64,000 bases of DNA from Vibrio cincinnatiensis (GTDB taxonomy: Bacteria; Pseudomonadota; Gammaproteobacteria; Enterobacterales; Vibrionaceae). Below, one piece after another: positions 9,883 through 19,163 of the stretch. Positions within the stretch are counted from its first letter, which is position 1; each line of letters starts with the position of its first letter. Under the pieces are notes generated by a model. That model was not told the origin of the DNA, did not search any database, and saw only the letters and a program-made list of their open reading frames with translations. The position numbers and the translations under genes are program-made. The stretch is from contig NZ_SGOM01000003.1 in NCBI RefSeq assembly GCF_022113815.1, positions 124,001 through 188,000 of the forward strand. The letters are read 5' to 3'.

Positions 9883-10704
9883 TTATTGATTACGCTGTGC
9901 TCTGATTTCCTTTGGCGTTGGCGGAGGAAAACTTACACCTTTATCAATAAGCAAGGTTTTAGTTTTATGGGCATCGTCGCTCACCTTAAATGCCGGATTC
10001 TTAACATTTTTTTCAAGTGCTGAATGTACACGCCATGCTACTGATGCACCTGTTGTTGATGATTCTGTCGCTGATGCACCCGCGTTAATAAGTTTGTACA
10101 CAAAGTCATACTTACCTAAATCAGCAGCATATAGAGCGCTATTGCTATTGCTTCTGTCTTTCGCATTAAGATCAACACCATACTCCAACAGTAGGTTGAA
10201 TTGCTGCCAGTTATCATGGCCTATGGTGCCAAAGATAGCGGGTTGGCCAGTAGACTCGTCTCGGGAGTCCGGGCTGGCACCGTATTTTAGCAATAAGCTA
10301 AACAGCTTGTTGTCACCATGGCCGGCAATAATAGCCAACGGTTGGGCGGGCTTTGGCCCATCACGGTTTATGCTGACCATGGCAGGGAAATTAGCATCAG
10401 CACCTAACTGCAGGGCCAACTCAACGGCGTCAGTGTCTTTTTGCATAATTAACCAAAGCAGTGGCGTAATACCTTCATCGCCACGGATATTGAAGTCGAT
10501 ACCCTGCGCTAACATGGACTTGGCGCTGGTAGCATCCTGACGTTGAATGGAGTGTAGCAGTTTCACCATCTCGGTATCAAAAAATAACTCGGCTTTCATA
10601 TTTTTTCCTTCAGACTTGCAACTGCTAAGCAGAGCAACAAGCACAATTATTAAAACGGGTAACAGCTTTAAGATTGTTGTAAGCGATACTTTTGCATTAA
10701 CCAT
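9883..10704 (-). CDS. Ankyrin-repeat lipoprotein, probable immunity protein for the Rhs lipase
   Basis: The protein has about 273 residues. The N terminus is a hydrophobic signal ending in a lipobox (ALLSSC), so it is predicted to be a lipoprotein facing the periplasm. After it come several ankyrin repeats (DEGITPLLWLIMQKDTDAVE, LALQLGADANF, LLLKYGASPDSRDE, LLLEYGVDLNAKD, YDFVYKLINAGA). The start ATG at 10704 overlaps the rhs stop, a typical effector/immunity arrangement, and AAGG precedes it; an ATG at 10722 is also possible. Ankyrin lipoproteins encoded next to T6SS lipase effectors (Tle/Tli pairs) are known immunity proteins. Assignment to this toxin is by context and not shown directly. 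Confidence 0.8.
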   Translation of the reverse strand: MVNAKVSLTTILKLLPVLIIVLVALLSSCKSEGKNMKAELFFDTEMVKLLHSIQRQDATSAKSMLAQGIDFNIRGDEGITPLLWLIMQKDTDAVELALQLGADANFPAMVSINRDGPKPAQPLAIIAGHGDNKLFSLLLKYGASPDSRDESTGQPAIFGTIGHDNWQQFNLLLEYGVDLNAKDRSNSNSALYAADLGKYDFVYKLINAGASATESSTTGASVAWRVHSALEKNVKNPAFKVSDDAHKTKTLLIDKGVSFPPPTPKEIRAQRNQ

Positions 10705-13700
10705 TATAGGCCTTTGAGACATTTGATAGGGTTTCTATATCTTCAGCCTTTTGCGCTTCTATACCATCAATAACCTGATCCATACCATGCTTAGCTACAG
10801 GATTGCCGCCCTTAATGCTAGGCAGCTCCAGCATAGTGCCAGCGGCTTTGGGTAAAGCGTTAAAGGCAGTAATACCTATTGCAACCAGTAAGCCAACGAC
10901 AGAGCCTCCGATAGCGGCGGCAGCACCGGCAAGAACTGCCTTTGTACCCAAGCTTTGCGCCATAGTTAACACTTCACCTTTAACGGCCTGGGTGGTAATC
11001 AGCTTGGAAGCATCGGCAATAGATAACCCATTCTGGCGGCCAGCTGTTTTTGGATGTAAGCCTGCAGAATTAAAGGTGTAACCAGGTTGACCGGTTACCG
11101 CCGCGCCTGATGATGCCAGACCGCCGCCAAGTGAATGCCCAACTATGGAGAAATCACTACCGAAAATATCCTCAGTCTGAATTGCTAAACGCATTGCCTG
11201 ATTATACTGCTCAGTCTCCAGGCCGCTGCCTTGTTTAAGGTTCGTTAACCAGTCCTGCTTGCCTGTTACCGCGTTATTGGTGCCGCGATACGTTAGCATG
11301 GTTTCACCATTGATCTCTGATTTAAATAATGCCGCACCAAAGCCGGATTGCTGATTAGTAAAATGTTCTTGATTAAGGCCGATATCTTCAGGGTTGATAA
11401 TTTGTAGCCCTGGCGGTGATTCTGGTAGCACATCTAAGGCACCACGATTAAACTCGTCTACTTTGTACACATACTGTGCTGCTTCTGCCCGCAGAATATT
11501 GTCGTTATTAAAATTCAGCCGCTCATGAGCTTGCTGGACTTCAGGTATTCCCGCAGTGTTTTGCAACAATGTTTTGCGCTGTTGATACCTTAGTTGCCGC
11601 TGCTGCACCTTATTTAAGGCTTTCTCTGTGGTAGTAGCTACCTCATCTGTAATGGTCAGTCTGTCTGGTGTTTGTAGTAAGGTGCCATCATCCAATCCAT
11701 TCTTAATCTGCGCTGGCGTAGCAACTCCCGCTTCGGCCAGAGCGTACAGTTTATCACTGGTGTTTTGGTCTATCACGTTTTTATCAACCGAATTGCTGAG
11801 TGCCGAACCCAGTTTTTCTAAGTCCGTACTTTTATTCGATGATGTTGTGCTAGATAGCTGCCCCACAGAGCTGCTGGCTAACGTAGTTGACTGATAACTC
11901 GCCGGAAGGGTACTCGTGATGAGCGTTTGCTGCGGATTCTCCGCTAAGGCTTCTATAGGGAGTGTGCTATCCTCTTTTGCGCACAGCCCTGTCGGGTCTA
12001 TCCACATCACTGGATTGGGCGCGTACTGATAGTGGTTCAACCCACCCAATAAACCAATCGGGTCTGGTTGAATAAAACGGCCTGTGCGCGGGTCGTAATA
12101 ACGGGCTAAATTATAGTGCAGCCCCGTTTCATCATCGTAATATTGCCCCTGAAAACGCAGCGGGTTAACCACACGCTCGATTTCTATCTGGGCTTCACCC
12201 CATGTCTCGTAGTACGCTTGCCACACCACGTCACCTTCAGGCGTCACTAACCTGAGCGGCGTGCCTAGGTGGTCACACTGATACACATAATACTGACCAT
12301 CTTCCAACAATAGGGCTGGTATATGGCTATCGGGTTGATAAACATACCAACGGTATCGACCTTGGTGATATTCGCCAATTAGCAGGCTCTCATGCCAGAT
12401 AAATTCCGTCACCCCCGCTTCAGTGATTTTGCGACTACGGCGGCCTAAAGCATCGTATTCATAGTGGGATAAGCCGCCATTGTTCTCCACGGCCACCAAT
12501 TGATTCAATGCGTTAAAGCGGCGATGCTGAGCCTGACCTTCCCCTTCCACTTGGCTCTGGTTACCTTGAGCGTCATACTGATAACGCCAGCCTCCATGTT
12601 CCAACAACTTATCACCGCTGCATTGGCTCTGCGCGTCACTCGGGTTACCAAAAGGGTCGTACTGGTATTTCTCTTCCCGCTTACGGGTGGTCACTCGGGT
12701 TAACTGACCTACAGCATCATAGTGGTAGTGGGTCGTGCCCGCTTCACTGTCCATAATAATGGCTAAATACTGAGCGCCATCAAAATAGTATTTACGCTCT
12801 CTTCCTGACCAACGCTGCTGACACAAACGGCCAATGCCATCAAACTGCTTCTCTTCCTGTTGATTTGCGTAACGAAGGCGATAGAGCCGCCCCATCACAT
12901 CATACTCATACTCGACAAGCGGGGCCGATTGTCCACTCAAAGACACCGCGCTTAACTGCCCATAGGCGGTGTAATCAAACTTGACGGTTTCACCACTCGG
13001 AAGATGAATGTCCGATAACTGACCATGTGGGTGATAACGATAAGCCAAGTCATGCACCCCTTGGGTTTGTTCTATCAACAGACCATTGGGTTGATAATGA
13101 TAAGAGACCGTGCGATGCGTATTGCTGGCTAAGCAGAGCTTATCACCCGCACTGAACTGAAAATGATGTTCACTGATACCGCTCTCACCGCCCGCTCGAA
13201 TCAGAGTTAAGTTACCTCGTGGGTCGTAATGAAACAGAACCTGACGTTTATCACAGGTTAAATGAGATAAACGACCCGCAGCATCATATTGATAGTCAGT
13301 AACGGTACCATCAAAGTGACGGGTTTGGGTGAGATGGCCTTCTTCAGAGAGCGTGAAATGGTAGCTTGCACCATCACTGCGAGTGAGGGCGGTCAGATTT
13401 CGTTCACCGTCATAATCAAAGGCTAGGCCTGCCCCATCAGGGCGAAGTAATGCTTCAGGTTGAGCCAGCTTGCTCCATTCAATAATGCTACAACCCGCAG
13501 GGGTCACTACTTGGGTAATACGACCAAAATCATCATAGTGGTAACGAACTTCTCGTTGATGGTCATCACGTTCACTGTACAAGCGCGTTTGAATGCACTG
13601 GCCGCGTTCATCGTATTCCAACGCCAGTAGCATTCCATCAGGGTAAGCAATACCATTAAGATGGTGGCTTTCGTCGTAGCTGTAACGCAATAAGGTTTGA

Positions 13701-15373
13701 TTGGTTTGTTGGGCGATTAATTGCTCGGATTCATTCCACCACCATTGGCACTGCTCACCATGCTCACTTTGGCTTTGAATAAGACGACCGAACTTGTCGT
13801 ACTGATAGTGGATGACAGAGCCTTCTGGCTCCGAGCGCCAGAGTAGCTGCCCTAGAGCGTTGTAATGCTGGTGTTGTTTTTCGCCATCAGGATACTCCAC
13901 CATGGTGAGCTGACCAAGTGGATTATGTTGATAATGGGTGGTTGCGCCGGAGGAATGATGCTGCGCACAACGTTGACCATAAACATTGTATTGATAGCGC
14001 ATAAAACTGCCATCAGGGAAATGCTCGGTCACCAGTTTGCCTAACGGGTTATAATCCCAGCGCCATAGGCGACCTTCTGGGCTCTGTTTTTCCAGTAACT
14101 GACCCTCATCACTATGACGAAAAATCCACTGATGGCCTAATGTATCGGTAAAACTTGAATTATGCTCACTATACTGAAAACGGTAATCATAAATCTGCTC
14201 ATCACCGTAGTTACGCACACATTGAGCACCACTCCCCTCACCTAACCACTCAAAATAATGGTTAAATCCCGTATTACGGCGGCGGCGAAGAATCAGGTGA
14301 GCGTCGGTATACTCGTAATGCTCGGTCTGACCTTGTTGGTTGGTGGCAGAGATTAAACAATCTTGTGGATCATAACGATATCGGCTAAATACTCGCCCTG
14401 AATGAGGCTCTCGAATTTCAATTAAATGACCACGCTGGTCATATTGCAGCTCGAAACAGTGACACTGGTTGAAACTGACACCAATTAAACGATATTTAGA
14501 GGAGTAATCGAGCGTAACCAAGGTCAGAATATTGGGTCTAATCTGCTTAAGTAACCATGCTCCCTCGATACGTTCAAATTTATATTGCGCTCCACTCGCT
14601 AGCGTGACAAGGGCATAGCCTGTCTCTTGGTAAAAACAGCTAGCTCCAACATAAATTTGATAGCTCACCGCTCCTTTGTTTACCGCTGGAAATGAGATAG
14701 CATCCCCCATTTCATCAATAAACTGCCAGTGAGTCACACTACCTTTATCGCAAGCAATATCCAGTAATTGAAAGTCAAAGTTATGACGCCAACCATAGCC
14801 TAAACCAGTATCACTATCACAACGTGAAGAACGATAAGTTCGGCTAAAGACTAAACCATGATGCCGCGTTATATCGGTAAGAGTCAGTATTTCTTCTCCC
14901 GTCACCATAGAGACGGGGTCACCTACCGTTTCATGGTTCTTGCTACTTTCAGGATGTGACTCTTGACTAACACGATCCTCACCTCTCATCTCCTCTGATT
15001 TACCATCAGAGGTAGGTTTAGAGGGTTTTGCTTTAGGCGGAGAAGTAGGAGCCGCAGGAAGACCTCCGGTTGGATTCACACTCGCAATTTGTACAACATG
15101 CAAATGCCGATGAACCAAAGCTTGGCTTAAAGGCGCAAGATAATCAGCGAAAGTGTTTTTCTCACGATGAACATTGACTATTGGCTCAGCACCAATCCAA
15201 CGAGCCAATTCTTCTATATCCGCGAGATCAGATAATTTAAAACGCTCCAGAAATTGGGTAGCTAGGGCGATGGTAGGAAAATCACACGCTTTACCCTCAG
15301 CGATTGGCTGATCAGAAAAGTAATGTAGTGAGCCGTCATACGCGGCCAATCGGACAATCCGTTGAATACTCAT
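10697..15373 (-). CDS. Rhs-family T6SS effector with C-terminal lipase-like toxin domain
   Basis: The protein has about 1558 residues. The first ~110 residues are an N-terminal domain I do not recognise and contain no PAAR, followed by a Pro/Ser/Lys linker. Near residue 150 the sequence GDPVSMVTGEE begins the DUF6531/Rhs shell. Many YD-repeats follow (RYQYNVYGQR, HYQYDKFGRL), ending in the core motif PNPVMWIDPTGL near residue 1125, where Rhs proteins cleave off the toxin. The last ~430 residues contain TYRGTNN...DWLTNL, the nucleophile elbow GHSLGGG near residue 1413, a hydrophobic Ala/Gly-rich segment near 1486-1514 and a possible catalytic His in KHGMDQVI near 1529. This suggests a phospholipase that attacks target membranes. 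The ATG at 15373 is preferred over a TTG at 15403 inside the preceding gene. PAAR and VgrG are encoded just upstream. Confidence 0.93.
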   Translation of the reverse strand: MSIQRIVRLAAYDGSLHYFSDQPIAEGKACDFPTIALATQFLERFKLSDLADIEELARWIGAEPIVNVHREKNTFADYLAPLSQALVHRHLHVVQIASVNPTGGLPAAPTSPPKAKPSKPTSDGKSEEMRGEDRVSQESHPESSKNHETVGDPVSMVTGEEILTLTDITRHHGLVFSRTYRSSRCDSDTGLGYGWRHNFDFQLLDIACDKGSVTHWQFIDEMGDAISFPAVNKGAVSYQIYVGASCFYQETGYALVTLASGAQYKFERIEGAWLLKQIRPNILTLVTLDYSSKYRLIGVSFNQCHCFELQYDQRGHLIEIREPHSGRVFSRYRYDPQDCLISATNQQGQTEHYEYTDAHLILRRRRNTGFNHYFEWLGEGSGAQCVRNYGDEQIYDYRFQYSEHNSSFTDTLGHQWIFRHSDEGQLLEKQSPEGRLWRWDYNPLGKLVTEHFPDGSFMRYQYNVYGQRCAQHHSSGATTHYQHNPLGQLTMVEYPDGEKQHQHYNALGQLLWRSEPEGSVIHYQYDKFGRLIQSQSEHGEQCQWWWNESEQLIAQQTNQTLLRYSYDESHHLNGIAYPDGMLLALEYDERGQCIQTRLYSERDDHQREVRYHYDDFGRITQVVTPAGCSIIEWSKLAQPEALLRPDGAGLAFDYDGERNLTALTRSDGASYHFTLSEEGHLTQTRHFDGTVTDYQYDAAGRLSHLTCDKRQVLFHYDPRGNLTLIRAGGESGISEHHFQFSAGDKLCLASNTHRTVSYHYQPNGLLIEQTQGVHDLAYRYHPHGQLSDIHLPSGETVKFDYTAYGQLSAVSLSGQSAPLVEYEYDVMGRLYRLRYANQQEEKQFDGIGRLCQQRWSGRERKYYFDGAQYLAIIMDSEAGTTHYHYDAVGQLTRVTTRKREEKYQYDPFGNPSDAQSQCSGDKLLEHGGWRYQYDAQGNQSQVEGEGQAQHRRFNALNQLVAVENNGGLSHYEYDALGRRSRKITEAGVTEFIWHESLLIGEYHQGRYRWYVYQPDSHIPALLLEDGQYYVYQCDHLGTPLRLVTPEGDVVWQAYYETWGEAQIEIERVVNPLRFQGQYYDDETGLHYNLARYYDPRTGRFIQPDPIGLLGGLNHYQYAPNPVMWIDPTGLCAKEDSTLPIEALAENPQQTLITSTLPASYQSTTLASSSVGQLSSTTSSNKSTDLEKLGSALSNSVDKNVIDQNTSDKLYALAEAGVATPAQIKNGLDDGTLLQTPDRLTITDEVATTTEKALNKVQQRQLRYQQRKTLLQNTAGIPEVQQAHERLNFNNDNILRAEAAQYVYKVDEFNRGALDVLPESPPGLQIINPEDIGLNQEHFTNQQSGFGAALFKSEINGETMLTYRGTNNAVTGKQDWLTNLKQGSGLETEQYNQAMRLAIQTEDIFGSDFSIVGHSLGGGLASSGAAVTGQPGYTFNSAGLHPKTAGRQNGLSIADASKLITTQAVKGEVLTMAQSLGTKAVLAGAAAAIGGSVVGLLVAIGITAFNALPKAAGTMLELPSIKGGNPVAKHGMDQVIDGIEAQKAEDIETLSNVSKAYNG

Positions 15374-15390
15374 TTTATTTGACGTTTCTT

Positions 15391-16287
15391 TTAGGTGCGC
15401 CAACGATACAAAACGCCCGCGGCCATACCGTGAGGATCGCTGTCTAGTTGTAATGCATGAAAAGTAGATTTAAATGCCATTTTCTGCTGTTCATATAGCC
15501 CTAGCGTTTTCAAGAATCCACTCCCCGCCCCCACTTCACCAATCATCAGGTTATTGAATCGATAGGTTGTCTCTTGGGTGATCCATGGGGAGAAGCGAAA
15601 CAAATGCGATTGCCAATCTGATGATTCATCGTCATGTAATGAGAGAGCCAGATCGGTTAACTCTTGCCCACATAAAGTCGCTAAAGAAGGCATAACGGAA
15701 TCAACCCCACTGCTATATGCCTGTGAATAACAATCTATCTGGACCTTGGAGGCTTCCAAACCTTCGTCGGCGACAACAATACGTGACACCAGCAATGAAT
15801 CAGTTTTGATATCATCAAACAACTGATATTCATGACCACTACAAAAAGACTCAGACGAGTCTAATGATAAAACCCAGCACCCATATGACGAGTGGGCTAA
15901 TGTAGAAATCCTCTCCAGCGCAACTAAAAATGAGGCACTTCCGTATGGAAAACAAAATAACGGCCGATCGATATCCGTTGAAGTGGGTAAAACCCTCTGC
16001 ACGGCTTTCAATACATCAGCAATATGTTGTCTATCGTTAATCTCTGGTAACAGAAGACACACTGAAGCATAGGGAGAAATTTGTGCTAATGCTGAACGAT
16101 GATGCGCCAATAATTCAATCAATCGCTGAGATAATGAAGACGACTGATGCGATAATGCTCTACGTGTATTACCAGTGAAATAAAGATCATCACACCACTC
16201 TGGTGAACTCAATTCTTGCGAATAAAAATCGCCATAAAATACCTGATCTCCAAGAGCAATCACCGTTGATTCAAATACAAGAGCCAT
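15391..16287 (-). CDS. Unassigned 298-aa protein between PAAR and Rhs; possible thiolase-fold adaptor
   Basis: The protein has 298 residues with no signal peptide or membrane helix. It sits directly between PAAR (one base away) and rhs (gap 17 bases), the position where T6SS loci encode chaperones that load an effector onto the spike. It is twice the size of EagR chaperones and does not look like one. Weak features recall a beta-ketoacyl-synthase/thiolase fold: alternating hydrophobic strands (SVCLLLPE, GCWVLSLDSS, LLVSRIVVADE) and a glycine-rich NLMIGEVGAGSGFLKTLGL segment near the C terminus. The residue where ketosynthases carry the GH...G histidine appears to be Glu, so it would not be an active condensing enzyme. 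Role as an Rhs/PAAR adaptor is inferred from position only. Confidence 0.5.
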   Translation of the reverse strand: MALVFESTVIALGDQVFYGDFYSQELSSPEWCDDLYFTGNTRRALSHQSSSLSQRLIELLAHHRSALAQISPYASVCLLLPEINDRQHIADVLKAVQRVLPTSTDIDRPLFCFPYGSASFLVALERISTLAHSSYGCWVLSLDSSESFCSGHEYQLFDDIKTDSLLVSRIVVADEGLEASKVQIDCYSQAYSSGVDSVMPSLATLCGQELTDLALSLHDDESSDWQSHLFRFSPWITQETTYRFNNLMIGEVGAGSGFLKTLGLYEQQKMAFKSTFHALQLDSDPHGMAAGVLYRWRT

Positions 16288-16584
16288 TTAGTCCCCAATC
16301 AACACTGTCGGCACACCAACTAATATTTTTCCGCCATGTGAGGTTCCATCACCCATACGAGCCGCCGGCTTTCCGTTGATTGTCACAGAGGAAGACCCTG
16401 TAGAAACACTGTCTGGAGGACCAACACAGACCAATTTATCGCCAACCCTTGCGGCAGGAATTCCTCCAATCTTAACATTGGGAGATCCACCAACAACAGG
16501 GCCACCCACATGAGGGATTTTCCCCGTCTTTTTAGGACACACATGAAAACAACCAATGACAGATGCAGCTTTACCCATATCCAT
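16288..16584 (-). CDS. PAAR-domain spike-tip protein
   Basis: This 98-residue protein is almost entirely a PAAR domain. It has the repeated beta-hairpins IPHVGGPVVGGSPNVKIGG and PAARVGDKLVCVGPPDSV, a second SVTINGKPAARMGDGTSHGG half, and His and Cys residues placed to bind the zinc ion at the tip. PAAR proteins cap the VgrG trimer and sharpen the spike. It stands alone rather than being fused to Rhs, so the effector must attach by contact, perhaps through the downstream 298-aa protein. It lies 4 bases from the vgrG stop. Confidence 0.93.
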   Translation of the reverse strand: MDMGKAASVIGCFHVCPKKTGKIPHVGGPVVGGSPNVKIGGIPAARVGDKLVCVGPPDSVSTGSSSVTINGKPAARMGDGTSHGGKILVGVPTVLIGD

Positions 16585-16588
16585 TTCC

Positions 16589-18424
16589 TCAGTTCAAAGA
16601 AATCTGACCCGCTTTTAAGGCGATCATCGAACCATTAAGTGCAATCTTCTTACCTTTAATATTAATTTCACCTGAACTTGACATCTGAATTGAAGCCCCA
16701 CCCACTTTAATTTCAATACTCTTACCCGCCGTCAATGACAAAACCTCACCAATATCAATACTGTAGTTTTTACCAACTTTAGATGTGGTATTTTTTCCTA
16801 TCTCAGAAATGAGGTTATTGATAATTTTTTCAGTTTTATTGTTCTCAACCAGAACATCGACAGAATCTTCCACTTTCATCTGGAAGTCCTTCTCTGCGTG
16901 TAGATAGATATGCTCTTCACCGGGTTTGTCTTCAAATCTCAACTCATTGAAATTTTCCGAACCTTGCTCAACGGAACGACTTCGATAGCCACTTTGTGTT
17001 TTTTTATCAGGGAGTGCGAATGGAGGATTTTGTGTGCCATTGTAAAGAGAGCCAATGACCAAAGGCTGATCAGGGTCACCATTAATAAACTCAACAATCA
17101 CTTCTTGCCCAACGCGTGGCAAAAATGAACTGCCCCATCCATTACCCGCTATTTGCTGCGCGACACGAATCCAGCAAGAGCTATTAACATCAAATTTCCC
17201 TTCTCTATCCCAATGGAATTGAACCTTTATCCGACCAAAGTTATCAACATAAATTTCATCGTCTTTATTACCCGTTACAATAGCGGTTTGAATGCCTCTA
17301 ATATTAGGTTTTGGATAGTTCACCGATGGTCTATGCATTGTTCCTGATTCAATACAAGAGAAGAAAACTTTGACTCCCTGTCCGGAGGTACCACCTTCGC
17401 CCGTCTGGTTAAATACAGCGGCGCTTACAGTGATAGAAGAGAGCACATATTCTTTACCAATACGATCTTTATCATCATGTTTAGCAAATTTAAAACTTTT
17501 CCCTATCGAAAAAGTACGACAGCTTGCCTCTCCCGAACATATATAAGCATTCTGTTGAATCGACTCTATCGAATGGGTATTACGAACTTTATATTGGTCA
17601 CTCGTTTCTGTTTCGCCAAGATACTCAAAATATTCACTTTCAGGGACAGTGAATAAGGCACAGTCTCCTACCGCTGTATTTTTCGGTACAGAGGAGGGTT
17701 TTTCCATATTAAAACCCGCTTTATGGCTACGTTTAGTCACTAAAGTCTGAATTTCATTCCATGATGATATATGGCCAATTTCAGAACTTCCAGAATCGAA
17801 ATTCACCATAAACTCGATACCGGGCTTATAATAGCTTACATCATCAAATATTTCTAAACAGTGAGAGGAACTCGTATGAGAAAAACAGAATGATAACCCT
17901 TCCTCAGCCATCAGTCGTCTGACAAAAAGAAGATCAGATTCTTCATACTGAACTTTATAAGTATATTTAGGATAAGATTTCACTAATTTAAAAGAAAAAT
18001 CCACACCATGTTCACCTAAAATCAACGTCAGTATTTCTTTTATATCTTTATTTTGAAAGATTCGGCTATTAATACGAAATGCTGAGAATTTTACTTTTGG
18101 TTCTATGATGATTTCAATATTTTTATAACAATCCCCTTGGCTTACTTTTGTTATGCGGGAGCCCATTAACCTAGCTTTTGATACTATTCCATGGAAATAT
18201 CTCGGTTCTGATGAAATTTTCTCATGATTTCTCATAGTAATAACGACGGGTTTACCTAGGATCTGATTAAGCTCCCCCTTTTGCCCATTAAAGTAAGCAA
18301 GTACCTGCAATGAAAAAAGCTCCGACATTTCTTCCCGGTATTCAAAGGAATTAAGAATGATGGCATCTTTGCCATATGGAGTAGATATACTAATAAAATT
18401 GTTATCTTGTGTGGCTTTTTTCAT
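16589..18424 (-). CDS. vgrG: VgrG spike protein
   Basis: The protein has 611 residues from the ATG at 18424, chosen because homology starts there (ISISTPYGKDAIILNSFEYR) and an AAGAAAG ribosome site lies upstream. The open frame continues 40 codons upstream into hcp territory and is not used. It has a gp27-like N-terminal half, the gp5-OB region (GRIKVQFHWDREGK, then SCWIRVAQQIAGNGWGSSF and PRVGQEVIVEFINGDPDQP) and a C-terminal beta-helix spike ending LKAGQISLN. There is no extra C-terminal effector domain, so toxicity is carried by the Rhs cargo. It follows hcp across a terminator-like hairpin. Confidence 0.95.
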   Translation of the reverse strand: MKKATQDNNFISISTPYGKDAIILNSFEYREEMSELFSLQVLAYFNGQKGELNQILGKPVVITMRNHEKISSEPRYFHGIVSKARLMGSRITKVSQGDCYKNIEIIIEPKVKFSAFRINSRIFQNKDIKEILTLILGEHGVDFSFKLVKSYPKYTYKVQYEESDLLFVRRLMAEEGLSFCFSHTSSSHCLEIFDDVSYYKPGIEFMVNFDSGSSEIGHISSWNEIQTLVTKRSHKAGFNMEKPSSVPKNTAVGDCALFTVPESEYFEYLGETETSDQYKVRNTHSIESIQQNAYICSGEASCRTFSIGKSFKFAKHDDKDRIGKEYVLSSITVSAAVFNQTGEGGTSGQGVKVFFSCIESGTMHRPSVNYPKPNIRGIQTAIVTGNKDDEIYVDNFGRIKVQFHWDREGKFDVNSSCWIRVAQQIAGNGWGSSFLPRVGQEVIVEFINGDPDQPLVIGSLYNGTQNPPFALPDKKTQSGYRSRSVEQGSENFNELRFEDKPGEEHIYLHAEKDFQMKVEDSVDVLVENNKTEKIINNLISEIGKNTTSKVGKNYSIDIGEVLSLTAGKSIEIKVGGASIQMSSSGEINIKGKKIALNGSMIALKAGQISLN

Positions 18425-18440
18425 TACAGACTTCTTTCTT

Positions 18441-18470
18441 AAAAAATAAGCGGAGGAGTAAATCCTCCGC
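18441..18470 (-). terminator. Terminator/attenuator between hcp and vgrG
   Basis: A perfect 8-bp stem (GCGGAGGA / TCCTCCGC) with a 5-nt loop lies just after the hcp stop. On the minus strand it is followed by a T-rich tract (TTATTTTTT). The vgrG start is only 17 bases further on, so part of the transcripts probably stops here, which would keep Hcp in excess over VgrG. Confidence 0.8.
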
Positions 18471-18476
18471 AAAATA

Positions 18477-18956
18477 TTACATTTGCTGACCTTTAACGCC
18501 ACTGTAACCATATACCAATGGTGCAGAGACGTTGTTTTTATCATCAGTTGGTGTCACAGTCATCATCATTTCTGTATAGGAAATAGTGATTGTTTCAACT
18601 GGGCGATCATCTTGGATTGAAACTGAATAGTTAGAAATCATGGCATCGGTTAGTTCGATTTTCATGATTTCTTCAATTTTTTCGCCTTGCTTGGTGATAT
18701 GAAATACCGCGGGTTTTCCTTTACCAATTGTCGCTTCTTTAAAAAGATCTGGTGATGAACGATCTTGAAGCTTAGTGATAGTCATATCATAAAGACGAGT
18801 CGAACTCGCTTCACGGTCCATAGCTGTACCGGTATAAGATGAAATCTCACGTCCTACACTCCAATCAACAGAAAGAAGGGTAATCATATCCTTATACTGT
18901 TCTGCGGTAGCTTCACCTTTAATATCTGCATATTTCAGGTAGGTATTTGCCTGCAT
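18477..18956 (-). CDS. hcp: Hcp tube protein
   Basis: This 159-residue protein has the Hcp beta-barrel signature (ANTYLKYADIKGEAT, VDWSVGREISSYTGTAMDRE, ITISYTEMMMTV). Hcp hexamers stack into the inner tube propelled by sheath contraction. The start ATG has a strong GGAG ribosome site at suitable spacing. A 207-base gap separates it from clpV upstream, enough for a dedicated promoter, and a hairpin follows it, so hcp is probably the most expressed gene of the island. Confidence 0.96.
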   Translation of the reverse strand: MQANTYLKYADIKGEATAEQYKDMITLLSVDWSVGREISSYTGTAMDREASSTRLYDMTITKLQDRSSPDLFKEATIGKGKPAVFHITKQGEKIEEIMKIELTDAMISNYSVSIQDDRPVETITISYTEMMMTVTPTDDKNNVSAPLVYGYSGVKGQQM

Positions 18957-19163
18957 GCTAGTCTCCTATAGCATTGATTAATAAAACTCGATTCGAGCAA
19001 GTTTGTTGTTTGATGCAAGAATGAACTTAATTATAAATGTATCAAATAAAATAATTTAAATACGCGTCTTTATAGCAGAAACCAATAACGCTTAATAGAT
19101 CAAAATATCATCCCAGGCATTATAGTTTGATCTTGATCCAAAATATTTTACGATAATTATTTA

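Noticed and set aside
18425..18544. 40-residue N-terminal extension of VgrG
   Set aside because: It runs through the terminator hairpin into hcp and has no homology; the ATG at 18424 starts exactly where VgrG similarity begins.
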